A DNA stretch of 64,000 bases from an uncultured Clostridia bacterium (GTDB lineage Bacteria; Bacillota; Clostridia; Christensenellales; UBA1242). The notes under the pieces were generated by a model. It ran no database searches, was not told the DNA's origin, and saw nothing but the letters and a program-made list of their open reading frames with translations. Position numbers and translations under genes: made by a program. Location of the stretch: positions 262,226 through 326,225 of the forward strand of contig CALWQM010000015.1 of assembly GCA_944383685.1 (NCBI GenBank). Reading direction: 5' to 3'. Shown here piece after piece: positions 9,804-18,313 of the stretch (its first letter is position 1; every line of letters starts with the position of its first letter).

Positions 9804-10331
9804 TTAATAATTAACTTCAATAAGACCATATTTACCATCATTTCTGCGGTAAAGAACATTAACTTTTCCACTTTCAGCATTTAAGAAAATGTAAAAATTA
9901 TGGTCAAGTCTTTCAAGAGCATATTTTGCATCTTCAACAAGCATTGGGTCAATGTTAAACACTTTCTTTTTGTAAATCTCTGGAAGTTCAATTTCTGGCA
10001 TTTCATACAAGAATTCCAAGCTTTCATCAACAACTTTCTTTTTCTTAGAATCAAGTTTCTTTTCACGATTTCTAACAATTTGTTTTTCAAGTTTTGGAAG
10101 AGCAATGTCAATATTATTATACATATTTTCGCCACTTACTTCTGAACGGAACAACAAACCTTTGTTTGTTACAGTGATTTCAAGTTTTTCAATTTTATTT
10201 TGTTTAACACAAGCAACAGTTGCAGAAGCCCCACTTCCAAAATATTTATCCAATTTTTCCAACTTGCTGGTTACAACTTCTTTAAATCTATCAGCAATTT
10301 TGTAATTTTTTTCAACAAATTTAACTTTCAT
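9804..10331 (-). CDS. hpf: Ribosome hibernation promoting factor, long form
   Basis: The product is a 175-residue long-form HPF that dimerises 70S ribosomes into inactive 100S particles in stationary phase. The N-terminal half has the YfiA/HPF beta-alpha fold (KNYKIADRFKEVVTSKLEKL and later ITVTNKGLLFRSEVSGENMY). A charged linker leads to the C-terminal dimerisation domain, recognised by DAKYALERLDHNFYIFLN and VLYRRNDGKYGLIEV. AAGGAG precedes the ATG. A promoter with -35 TTGTTG and -10 TATAAT, 17 bp apart, lies just upstream, and a terminator follows, so it is a single-gene unit. Confidence 0.93.
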   Translation of the reverse strand: MKVKFVEKNYKIADRFKEVVTSKLEKLDKYFGSGASATVACVKQNKIEKLEITVTNKGLLFRSEVSGENMYNNIDIALPKLEKQIVRNREKKLDSKKKKVVDESLEFLYEMPEIELPEIYKKKVFNIDPMLVEDAKYALERLDHNFYIFLNAESGKVNVLYRRNDGKYGLIEVNY

Positions 10332-10352
10332 ATTTTTTCTCCTTGTATAAAT

Positions 10353-10381
10353 ATTATATCAAATAAAACTTTTATCAACAA
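10353..10381 (-). promoter_or_regulatory. Promoter of hpf
   Basis: The -35 TTGTTG (10376-10381) and -10 TATAAT (10353-10358) on the minus strand are 17 bp apart and lie about 22 bases before the hpf start. Confidence 0.6.
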
Positions 10382-10423
10382 ACAAAATTAACAGATTTTT
10401 CAATAAATATGCTTATTTTAAAA

Positions 10424-12853
10424 TTATTTTTCCATTGAAAATTCAAGTTCATTGTTATTTAACTCTACCTTGATTTTGCCATGCTCATCAAGCTCACCAA
10501 GAAGTAATTTTTCAGCAATTCTATCTTCAATTTCTTGTTCAATGAAACGTCTTAATGGTCTTGCTCCATATTCAAAATTGGTTCCCTTTCCAACAATGTA
10601 CTCAATAACTTCATCAGGAACATCAAGACTTAATCCTTTGGCTTGCAAACGCTTATTTACATTATTCAAAAGAATATTTGCAATCTTCACAAGGTCCTGT
10701 TTTGAAAGTGGCTCAAAGATGCAAATGACATCAATACGGTTAATAAGTTCTGGCTTAAAGCGTTTTTTAAGTGCTTCCATATAAATTTCTTTTTCATTAA
10801 CTTCTTCTTGTGCCTCTCCGCCAAAGCCAAGTTTTTTATGTTGTCTTATTTCATTTGCACCAATATTACTTGTCATGATGATAATTGTGTTTTTGAAACT
10901 TACCGTTCTGCCCTTGCCATCAGTAAGCCTTCCATCATCCAAAATTTGTAAAAGGGCATTTAAAACTTCTGGATGAGCCTTTTCAATTTCATCAAAAAGC
11001 ACAACACTATATGGTTTTCTTCTTACTTGTTCAGTAAGTTGCCCGCCTTCATCAAAGCCAACATATCCTGGTGGTGAGCCAATAAGTTTTGATACTGTGT
11101 GGCTTTCCATAAACTCACTCATATCAATTCTTATTATGTTATTTTCATTGTCGAACATTGCTTCTGCAATAGCCTTGGAAAGTTCTGTTTTACCAACACC
11201 AGTTGGTCCCATAAATAAGAATGAGCCAATCGGACGTTTACTGTCTTGAAGCCCAACCCTTGCCCTACGAATTGCCTTTGCAACAGCATCAACTGCTTGA
11301 TTTTGACCAACCACACGCTTATGCAAAATTTCTTCCAGATGAACAAGTTTTTCCTTTTCACCTTCGGTAATTTTAGTGACAGGAATTCCGGTCCATTTAG
11401 CAACAACTTCTGCAATTTCATTTGCTCCAATTTGATTTGAAGAACTCTTGCGTTTTATATTTTGGTCATATTTTTGAAGTTCATCTTCAAGTTTAACAAT
11501 TTCGGATTGCAATTTTGCTGCTTTTTCATAATTCCTTTGAAGTGAAGCTTCATCACGATTTGCCGACAAAGATTTGATTTTTTCTTCTAAATCTCTAACC
11601 TTTTGTGGTTTCAAAGTGAAATTTATTTTTGCTCTTGAACAAGCCTCATCAATAAGGTCAATCGCCTTATCTGGCAAACTTCTGTCCGTGATATATCTAT
11701 CCGACAAAGTTGCTGCGGCAACAATAGCTTCATTAGTTATTATTATCTTGTGATAAGCCTCATAAGTATCTTTCAAGCCCTTCAAAATTTCAATAGTTTG
11801 CTCAACTGATGGTGGATTAACCATGACAGGTTGAAATCTTCTCTCTAGTGCCTTGTCTTTTTCAATAAACTTTCTGTATTCATCAGTTGTGGTTGCACCA
11901 ATTGTTTGAAGTTCACCACGTGCAAGATATGGTTTAAGCATATCAGCAGGGCTTGTTTCGCCCTTTTCACTTCCAGCCTGAGCCAAAGTGTGAATTTCAT
12001 CAATAAACACAATGATATTTCCACTTTTAATGATGGTTTCAATGACATCTTTAAGTTTTTCTTCCATCTGTCCACGATATTTTGTTCCTGCCATTAAACC
12101 GCCAATTTCCAAAGCATATATAACTTTATCTTTCAGTTCTTCTGGAACATCACCGCTGACAATGGCCTGCGCCAAGCCTTCAACAACTGCGGTTTTACCA
12201 ACCCCCGCTTCACCAATAAGCACAGGGTTGTTTTTGGTCTTACGGCACAAAATTTCAATAATACGTTGAATTTCTTCTTCTCTGCCAATAACAGGGTCAA
12301 GTTTGTGTTGTTTTGCCTTTAAGGTAATGTCACTTCCCATTTCCAAAAGTTTTTCAGGAAGTTCACTTCCAACTTGATTCCCCTCTTCCTTATTGGAATT
12401 TGAATTTGTGTTAATTTGCATATTTGACAAAAGTTGACTGCGAAGTTCATCCACATCAACATTAAAAGCACTCATTAAAATTCTTGTTGCATAACAAGAT
12501 TTATTTGAAAGCATGGCAAGAAGAAGATGTTCCGTGCCAATAAATGAATGGTTGAATTGCATTGCAATTTGTTGAGCTTGCTTAAATAGATCCTTTGTTC
12601 GTGGTGTAAGCTCAACATTTCCAAAAAGCGAAATACCAGAAGATGATTGTTCAAATAAATCAAACAATTCGTTTTCTGTCACCCCAACATCACGAAGAAC
12701 CTTACTTGCTAAGCAATCAGGAATGGCAACAATACCATATAAAATATGCTCTGTTCCAACAAGTTGACTGCCAAAACGTAAAGCAATTTTTGATGCATTT
12801 TTAATTACCTTTTCAATGTTATCCGAAAATTGAATGTTGCTATTGTATCCCAT
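10424..12853 (-). CDS. clpC: ATP-dependent Clp protease ATP-binding subunit ClpC
   Basis: ClpC is the Hsp100 unfoldase that feeds proteins, including arginine-phosphorylated ones, to ClpP. The 809-residue protein has two N-terminal Clp repeats (about 1-145) and a first AAA domain (Walker A GEAGVGKTAVVEGL, Walker B VIFVFIDE-type). The UVR-containing M-domain is around 415-460, and the second AAA domain has Walker A GPTGVGKTELSKA. The UVR segment (YEKAAKLQSEIVKLEDEL) separates ClpC from ClpA and ClpB. The start has a near-perfect AAAGGAGGTG site. It follows mcsB by 17 bases and ends the operon. clpP is not in this window, and ctsR is not at the head of the operon as in Bacillus. Confidence 0.96.
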   Translation of the reverse strand: MGYNSNIQFSDNIEKVIKNASKIALRFGSQLVGTEHILYGIVAIPDCLASKVLRDVGVTENELFDLFEQSSSGISLFGNVELTPRTKDLFKQAQQIAMQFNHSFIGTEHLLLAMLSNKSCYATRILMSAFNVDVDELRSQLLSNMQINTNSNSNKEEGNQVGSELPEKLLEMGSDITLKAKQHKLDPVIGREEEIQRIIEILCRKTKNNPVLIGEAGVGKTAVVEGLAQAIVSGDVPEELKDKVIYALEIGGLMAGTKYRGQMEEKLKDVIETIIKSGNIIVFIDEIHTLAQAGSEKGETSPADMLKPYLARGELQTIGATTTDEYRKFIEKDKALERRFQPVMVNPPSVEQTIEILKGLKDTYEAYHKIIITNEAIVAAATLSDRYITDRSLPDKAIDLIDEACSRAKINFTLKPQKVRDLEEKIKSLSANRDEASLQRNYEKAAKLQSEIVKLEDELQKYDQNIKRKSSSNQIGANEIAEVVAKWTGIPVTKITEGEKEKLVHLEEILHKRVVGQNQAVDAVAKAIRRARVGLQDSKRPIGSFLFMGPTGVGKTELSKAIAEAMFDNENNIIRIDMSEFMESHTVSKLIGSPPGYVGFDEGGQLTEQVRRKPYSVVLFDEIEKAHPEVLNALLQILDDGRLTDGKGRTVSFKNTIIIMTSNIGANEIRQHKKLGFGGEAQEEVNEKEIYMEALKKRFKPELINRIDVICIFEPLSKQDLVKIANILLNNVNKRLQAKGLSLDVPDEVIEYIVGKGTNFEYGARPLRRFIEQEIEDRIAEKLLLGELDEHGKIKVELNNNELEFSMEK

Positions 12854-12870
12854 GTTTCACCTCCTTTAAA

Positions 12871-13875
12871 TCAGTCTTTTGCAACTAATTCGCCAATCTT
12901 CTTATTTATATACTCCGCCCTTAGTGCTTCTTCCTTTTTTAAATCAAAAAAATTTGTAAGTTCTTTTAAATTTGCAGACGAGCCTTCATAAAACAACTTT
13001 TCAAATTCCTTTTCATTTATCTTAAAAAAGCCTAATGCTCCACCAAATTTAACAAGAGATAAAAGCTTAATCATTTCAACTTCATCAAGCATTGCACACT
13101 CTTTAAGCACACCATATGCCCTATAAATTTCATCTTTAAGCTTCAAGTGGTCACTAGACAAAATATCCTCCCGTGCAGACATTTCCATTTCACAGATGCT
13201 ATATATTTGTTCGGAAACCTCATCCAAAATTTCCTCTTCACTTTTTCCAAGCGAGTTTTGATTGGAAATTTGATAAAAACCGCCGTAATTTTGACTTCCT
13301 TCGCCATAGAGTCCACGAATTGTGCAATTATTGGACAGCACTTCTTTTTTCATAATTTCAAGTTCGCCACGCCTTTCAAGGGCAGGCAAAAAAAGCATAA
13401 CAGAGGCACGCATGCCTGTTCCAAGATTTGATGGACTTGCTGTAATAAAGCCCAAATTATCATTATAAGCAATGTCAATCTCGGTTAATAATTTTTCGTC
13501 AAGTGCCTTAATTTCCCTATATGGTTTAAACAAATTGAAGCCATTATAAATACATTGTGCCCTTATGTGGTCCTCTTCATTCATCATAACAATAAGACGT
13601 TCATCGCTTGAAATCGCAACCGCTGAAATATCTTTGTTTTCAATAAGTTCCTTGCTTATTATATGCCTTTCAAGCAATGCATTGCATTCATTTAAAGAAA
13701 GTTTTTTCAACCTAATAAAATCAAAGTCACCAAAGTCATTCAAAATGTTTTCAATAGAATTTAAGATAAATTCTGCGTCACTTTCATTTGTTAATTTCGT
13801 GAAAAAGTTAAAGCCAGCAACATTTCGTGCCAGTCTAACTCTTGATGAAATTGCAACACTTTCAAATTCGTCCAC
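12871..13875 (-). CDS. mcsB: Protein-arginine kinase McsB
   Basis: McsB phosphorylates arginines on proteins, marking them for ClpCP. The 334-residue sequence has the phosphagen-kinase-type ATP:guanido motifs SSRVRLARN near residue 11 and NEEDHIR near 99. It also has TASPSNLGTGMRASVMLFLP near 163 and the RGLYGEGS loop. The start is a GTG at 13875 with AAGGTGG upstream. Its usual partner mcsA is not directly upstream. An ADP-ribosylglycohydrolase gene takes that place and a minimal McsA-like gene comes before that. clpC follows 17 bases downstream. Confidence 0.94.
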   Translation of the reverse strand: MDEFESVAISSRVRLARNVAGFNFFTKLTNESDAEFILNSIENILNDFGDFDFIRLKKLSLNECNALLERHIISKELIENKDISAVAISSDERLIVMMNEEDHIRAQCIYNGFNLFKPYREIKALDEKLLTEIDIAYNDNLGFITASPSNLGTGMRASVMLFLPALERRGELEIMKKEVLSNNCTIRGLYGEGSQNYGGFYQISNQNSLGKSEEEILDEVSEQIYSICEMEMSAREDILSSDHLKLKDEIYRAYGVLKECAMLDEVEMIKLLSLVKFGGALGFFKINEKEFEKLFYEGSSANLKELTNFFDLKKEEALRAEYINKKIGELVAKD

Positions 13876-13934
13876 CTTACCACCTTAATATATGTTAAAG
13901 TTAACTTTTTTTAACCATTAAAAATTCAAAATTT

Positions 13935-14735
13935 TTATGATTTTTTAAATATTTTTTGAAATTTTTTTACTTTTTTTAGTAAAAATTTATCCAAATAACT
14001 TTCTGCTTTTATTTTTATTTCGTTTGGTATGATATAAAATGCTTCGGCTATGCTTCCAATAATTGCGCACAGAGTGTCACTGTCACCACCAATTGAAATA
14101 CCTGTTCTTATTGCATCTTCAAAGGAACTTGAAATAAGGAAGCAAAAGATTGCCTGCGGAACTGTTCCCTGACATGAAACTTTATAATTATAGCTTTCTT
14201 TTAAAGAAGAATAAGTAAAATCAAGTGAATAATAGTTATCCTCAATTTCTTTTTTTATCTGTTCTTTACTTGCACCATGGAGTGCCAAATAAATTGCAAC
14301 AGCTGTTGCCTCAGCCCCTTTAATACCTTCTTCATGATTATGAGTTACCTCTGTGACCTTTTTAGAAAGAATCTTAACTTCTTCTAAATTTTTTGCAAAG
14401 TATGGCACAGCACTAACTCTCATTGCACTTCCATTTCCATAACTATTATAAGGCTTTGGATTTTTGGATAAAAGCCAGTTATTAAACATTTGTCCATATC
14501 CAAAATTGCCATGTGCAGGATATTTTTTGCCATACTTTTGCATAAACTTAACAGTCTTTTCACTCAGTTTTTCAAAGTTTCCTTTGCAAGATAAAAGAGC
14601 ATCAAAAACTGCAACTGTCATAACTGTATCGTCAGTAAAAAACATATCTGGCTGAAAAAGGATGAAATTTTTTGACTTAATATTGTTAAACTCATATTTT
14701 GACCCAACAATATCTCCAATTATTGCTCCTATCAT
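13935..14735 (-). CDS. ADP-ribosylglycohydrolase family protein (DraG-like)
   Basis: Members of this family remove ADP-ribose from modified residues, classically arginine in DraG and ARH1, using a dinuclear Mg site. The 266-residue protein shows the family metal motifs: FTDDTVMTVAVFDAL near residue 33, NGSAMRVSAVPYF in the middle, THNHEEGIKGAEATA, and the C-terminal IGGDSDTLCAIIGSIAEA. AAAGGAG precedes the ATG at 14735. It sits in an operon between a McsA-like gene (23 bases upstream) and mcsB (59 bases downstream), which is an unusual context. No ADP-ribosyltransferase is nearby, so the target is unknown. Confidence 0.88.
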   Translation of the reverse strand: MIGAIIGDIVGSKYEFNNIKSKNFILFQPDMFFTDDTVMTVAVFDALLSCKGNFEKLSEKTVKFMQKYGKKYPAHGNFGYGQMFNNWLLSKNPKPYNSYGNGSAMRVSAVPYFAKNLEEVKILSKKVTEVTHNHEEGIKGAEATAVAIYLALHGASKEQIKKEIEDNYYSLDFTYSSLKESYNYKVSCQGTVPQAIFCFLISSSFEDAIRTGISIGGDSDTLCAIIGSIAEAFYIIPNEIKIKAESYLDKFLLKKVKKFQKIFKKS

Positions 14736-14758
14736 AGCCTTCTCCTTTAAAAATAAGC

Positions 14759-14902
14759 CTATTTCGCTTTATGTTTTTTGCCACCATACATTTTGTCAAC
14801 CGCCTTCTTTATGCTTGGCATTTCATAGCATTTCTCACAACCAACAAAACCTGTTTCCAAGATTTCATTTGCAGTTGTTCCACATTTTGGACATCTTTCC
14901 AT
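14759..14902 (-). CDS. Minimal McsA-like zinc-finger protein (47 residues)
   Basis: This short gene encodes MERCPKCGTTANEILETG, then GFVGCEKCYE, and ends MYGGKKHKAK. The pattern CxxC (residues 4 and 7), a 14-residue spacer, and CxxC (22 and 25) followed by YE and a basic tail matches the second zinc finger of McsA, the McsB activator. That segment of McsA has CPxCG...GxxGCxxCY and ends in an HGxxxHxGK-like motif. The first McsA zinc finger and the UVR domain are absent. It lies 11 bases after tex with an AAAGGGAT site and precedes the glycohydrolase, mcsB and clpC genes. I infer it is a stripped-down McsA. Confidence 0.75.
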   Translation of the reverse strand: MERCPKCGTTANEILETGFVGCEKCYEMPSIKKAVDKMYGGKKHKAK

Positions 14903-14913
14903 ATTATCCCTTT

Positions 14914-17076
14914 TTATTTATTTTCTTCTTCGTTTTCAACGCCTTTCATAGTGAGCGAGATACGTTTTTTGTTTAAATCAACACTCATAACTTTTACCTT
15001 AACCTTGTCGCCAACTTTAACAACCTCGCTTGGGTGTTTAACATATCCTTCTGAAAGTTGTGAAATATGAACAAGTCCATCTTGGTGCACACCAATATCC
15101 ACAAATGCACCAAAGTCAACAACATTGCGGACAACACCGTCAAAAATCATGCCTTCTTGAAGGTCTTCCATGTGAATAACATCACTTCTTAAAACTGGTT
15201 TTGGCATACTTTCACGGATGTCACGCCCAGGCTTTTGAAGTTCGCTTGTGATATCTTTAAGGGTTGGAACACCAATTCCAATTTCTTTTGCAACTTTCTC
15301 TTCACCCTTTTCTTCAATAAGTTTAGGTAAAAGCACAAGATTATGATTTTTCACATCTTCTTCTGTCATATTGAAAATCTTTAAAAGTTTTCTTGCTGCG
15401 TCATAACTTTCTGGGTGAACTGCTGTGTTATCCAAAATATTCTCACCACCAACAACACGCAAGAAGCCCGCGCATTGCTCATAGGCTTTTGGTCCAAGTT
15501 TTGGAACTTTCAAAAGTTCTTCTCTGTTTTTAAACTCTTTAATTTTAGTTCTGTATGCAACAATATTTTTTGCAATAGACATATTAAGTCCAGAAACATA
15601 AGAAAGAAGGCTTGGAGAAGCAGTGTTAAGGTCAACACCAACACTGTTAACACAATCTTCAACCACACCAGTTAAAACTTCTGTAAGCCTGTTTTGTGGC
15701 ATATCATGTTGATATTGTCCAACCCCAATAGACTTAACATCAATCTTAATAAGTTCTGCAAGAGGGTCTTGAAGACGTCTTGCGATGGAAACTGCTGAAC
15801 GGAGTGAAACATCATAATCTGGAAATTCTTCCGCACCAAGTTTTGAAGCTGAATAAACTGATGCTCCTGCCTCACTTACAACAGCATAACTTACTGGACG
15901 ATTAACATGTTTAATGAGCTCAGCAACAAAAATTTCCGCTTCCTTAGATGCTGTTCCATTTCCAATAGAAACGATGTCAACATTATATTTTTCAATCAAA
16001 ACTTTTAACTTTTCAATACTTTCTTCTGTTTTAGATTGAGGTGGAGTTGGATAAATAACAGTTGTGTCCAAAACTGAACCATTTTTATCAATAACTGCAA
16101 TCTTGCAACCTGTTCTATATGCTGGGTCAAGTCCCAAAATGATGTTGTTTTTAAGTGGAGCTTCCATCAAAAGTGGTTTCAAGTTCACTTCAAACATCTT
16201 AATTGCTTGTTCGTCTGCTCTTTCGGTTAAGTTGTTTCTGCATTCCCTTTCAAGAGATGGGAACAAAAGTCTATCATAACTATCACGAATAACTTCTTCC
16301 ATAACTTGGTCAGTATCTGGGTTGTTTTTCTTAAAATATCTGTTTATAACATCAAACATAAGTTTTTCGTCAATGGTTATTTCAACTTTCAAACACTTTT
16401 CATTTTCGCCACGATTTATAGCCAAAATTCTGTGGCTTGGCAAATTTTTAACTTCTTGCTTAAAGCCTGCGTAAGTTTCATAAGTTAAATTATTTTCATT
16501 TTCAAGAAGTGTGCAATTAATCACACCTTTTTCAGCCAAAATTTCACGCAATTCCTTTCTAAGCTCTGCACTGTCTGAAATTCTTTCAGCAACAATGTCC
16601 TTTGCCCCCTGAATTGCTTCTTCAACTGTTGGAACATCCTCTTTAATATATTTTTGTGCTTCTTCCAAAAGAACATAACTTTTACTTTGTGCTTGAAGAA
16701 TGTCAGCAAGCCCCTCTAAGCCTTTTGCAATAGCAACAGATGCTCTTGTCCTTCTTTTTGGCTTATAAGGTCTATAAATATCTTCAACTTCTGTCAAGGT
16801 CATGGCATTTGAAAGTGCTTCTGCAAGTTCTTCGGTCCACTTTCCTTGTTCAGTAATAACTTTTTGCACCTTTTCTTTTTCTTCATTCAAATTTCTTAAA
16901 TATTTAAGCCTGTCGGCAAAATCTCTCAAAACTTGGTCATCACATGAGCCATGCATTTCTTTACGGTATCTGGCAATAAATGGTATTGTGTTTCCTTCAT
17001 CAATAAGATTGATAATGTTCTCAGCATAGTCTTGTCTAAGTCCAAATTCACTTGCAAGTTGTTCTTTAATTTCCAT
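14914..17076 (-). CDS. tex: Tex family S1 RNA-binding transcription accessory protein
   Basis: Tex is a nucleic-acid-binding protein related to eukaryotic Spt6. The 720-residue product has the N-terminal helix-turn-helix region, the YqgF/RNase H-like domain (ILGLDPAYRTGCKIAVID), two helix-hairpin-helix segments (LNTASPSLLSYVSGL, LLKVPKLGPKAYEQ) and a C-terminal S1 domain (DGVVRNVVDFGAFVDIGV). I start at the ATG at 17076, where family similarity begins (MEIKEQLASEFGLRQDY) and a GGAG lies about ten bases upstream; the frame stays open a further 33 codons. It is the first gene of the mcsB-clpC operon. A Spo0A-box-like site lies at 17120-17128. Confidence 0.94.
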   Translation of the reverse strand: MEIKEQLASEFGLRQDYAENIINLIDEGNTIPFIARYRKEMHGSCDDQVLRDFADRLKYLRNLNEEKEKVQKVITEQGKWTEELAEALSNAMTLTEVEDIYRPYKPKRRTRASVAIAKGLEGLADILQAQSKSYVLLEEAQKYIKEDVPTVEEAIQGAKDIVAERISDSAELRKELREILAEKGVINCTLLENENNLTYETYAGFKQEVKNLPSHRILAINRGENEKCLKVEITIDEKLMFDVINRYFKKNNPDTDQVMEEVIRDSYDRLLFPSLERECRNNLTERADEQAIKMFEVNLKPLLMEAPLKNNIILGLDPAYRTGCKIAVIDKNGSVLDTTVIYPTPPQSKTEESIEKLKVLIEKYNVDIVSIGNGTASKEAEIFVAELIKHVNRPVSYAVVSEAGASVYSASKLGAEEFPDYDVSLRSAVSIARRLQDPLAELIKIDVKSIGVGQYQHDMPQNRLTEVLTGVVEDCVNSVGVDLNTASPSLLSYVSGLNMSIAKNIVAYRTKIKEFKNREELLKVPKLGPKAYEQCAGFLRVVGGENILDNTAVHPESYDAARKLLKIFNMTEEDVKNHNLVLLPKLIEEKGEEKVAKEIGIGVPTLKDITSELQKPGRDIRESMPKPVLRSDVIHMEDLQEGMIFDGVVRNVVDFGAFVDIGVHQDGLVHISQLSEGYVKHPSEVVKVGDKVKVKVMSVDLNKKRISLTMKGVENEEENK

Positions 17077-17119
17077 TTCTTTTAAACTCCTTAAATCTTG
17101 TCGCAATACTTTTAAGAAA

Positions 17120-17128
17120 TTTGTCGAA
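17120..17128. promoter_or_regulatory. Spo0A-box-like site upstream of tex
   Basis: TTTGTCGAA matches the Spo0A box at all nine positions, 44 bases before the tex start. A weaker relative (TTGTCGCAA) lies at 17098-17106. I cannot identify the tex promoter confidently, so whether this would activate or repress is open. Confidence 0.45.
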
Positions 17129-17217
17129 TAAGTGTAAGATGTAACATTAAATTCACAGCAAAAATTTTGTAACAAACTTTCAAAAGAAGCATAAGTATGC
17201 GAACAATAATATTTCTT

Positions 17218-18249
17218 TTATTTTATTTTGCTTCTTAGGTATATTTTATCATAACCCTTGCTATTTTCCATAACAAAAACACCATTTTGCTGAATAATTT
17301 TTCCATTTTTAATGGTCATTAAAACATCTTGTTTGGATAACTCATAAATAATGGCTTTATACACATTTTGATTAAGCATGCTTTTTTCATTTAAAACAAT
17401 AAAGTTGGCATAATTTCCCTTTTCAATTCGCCCATCAAAGCCCAAAATCTCAGCACCAATTACTGTGGCAATCTTTAACACTTCCTTTTCTGTTAAAAGT
17501 TTCACATCTTCCATAACAAAAGCATTATAAGAAAGAAGTTGTCTCATGAAAGCAAAAAAGTCAATTTCAGCAAAATCGCCACTCCCAATTCCAAAAGGAA
17601 TATCATATTTTTTAAGGGAATTCATGTTTGCGAATCTTCTTCCTGACCTTGCATCATCATTTGGAAGTAAAACAAACTTTGTGCCATAAGAACTTAAAAG
17701 CTCCAATTCATCCTTTTCAAAACAATTACCGCCAACAATCACGGCATTTTTGTCAAGAAAGCCAAAATCTTCAAGAAATTCACTCGGCATCTTCTTTGAA
17801 ATGGCATTAATTTCACCCATCTCCTGCAAAGTTTGTCCAACTTTAATGAAAATTTTGTCTTTAACATTTAAAGCAATTTCATCAAGCTCGTTTTCACCAT
17901 ATTTATCAATATTTTCAACAAAAGGAACATCACAAAAAGAAAAATCACTTGAAAAGCACACACCCGCGAGCATATTCTTATCATACATATATTCTTTTAT
18001 CAAATTTTCATCTATGTCAGCATTTTCGCCAGGCAAATAACTGTTCTTAAAGGCCAGTAATGATCGGTAAAAACAATTCGCAAAACCAGGAATTACAATG
18101 TCGTTTTTTAAGTTAACAATATTATCTTGGTTTGTTTTTATGTCTTTTTTTATCTCTCTAATTACACCATCTTCAACAAGAATGTCAACATCCTGTAACT
18201 TGTCGCTTTCAAAATCGAGTAGCCTAAGATTTTTAAACAAAGTTTTCAT
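17218..18249 (-). CDS. Amidohydrolase-fold protein lacking metal ligands (probable pseudoenzyme)
   Basis: The 343-residue protein has the layout of the MTA/SAH-deaminase branch of amidohydrolases: an N-terminal beta-sandwich ending in NDIVIPGFAN, a TIM-barrel body, and a C-terminal GRIEKGNYANFIVLNEKS sandwich. Every expected metal or catalytic ligand is changed. The HxH after PGF is NCFYR, the AHC histidine is GGNC, and the CPxSN block is LPNDDARSG. The final GTD aspartate region reads GIGSGDFAEID. It probably binds a ligand or partner without hydrolysing it. The ATG at 18249 is chosen because GGAG lies six bases upstream; the in-frame TTG at 18261 overlaps that site. Confidence 0.75.
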   Translation of the reverse strand: MKTLFKNLRLLDFESDKLQDVDILVEDGVIREIKKDIKTNQDNIVNLKNDIVIPGFANCFYRSLLAFKNSYLPGENADIDENLIKEYMYDKNMLAGVCFSSDFSFCDVPFVENIDKYGENELDEIALNVKDKIFIKVGQTLQEMGEINAISKKMPSEFLEDFGFLDKNAVIVGGNCFEKDELELLSSYGTKFVLLPNDDARSGRRFANMNSLKKYDIPFGIGSGDFAEIDFFAFMRQLLSYNAFVMEDVKLLTEKEVLKIATVIGAEILGFDGRIEKGNYANFIVLNEKSMLNQNVYKAIIYELSKQDVLMTIKNGKIIQQNGVFVMENSKGYDKIYLRSKIK

Positions 18250-18313
18250 ATTTTTCTCCAAAAATCAAATATTAAATTTATAAGATTTTAACAAAATTTT
18301 AGGGAAAAGGCAA

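Noticed and set aside
13876..14902. CtsR or CIRCE operators ahead of mcsB or clpC
   Set aside because: No GGTCAAA-type tandem sites or TTAGCACTC inverted repeats are visible in this region or before tex.
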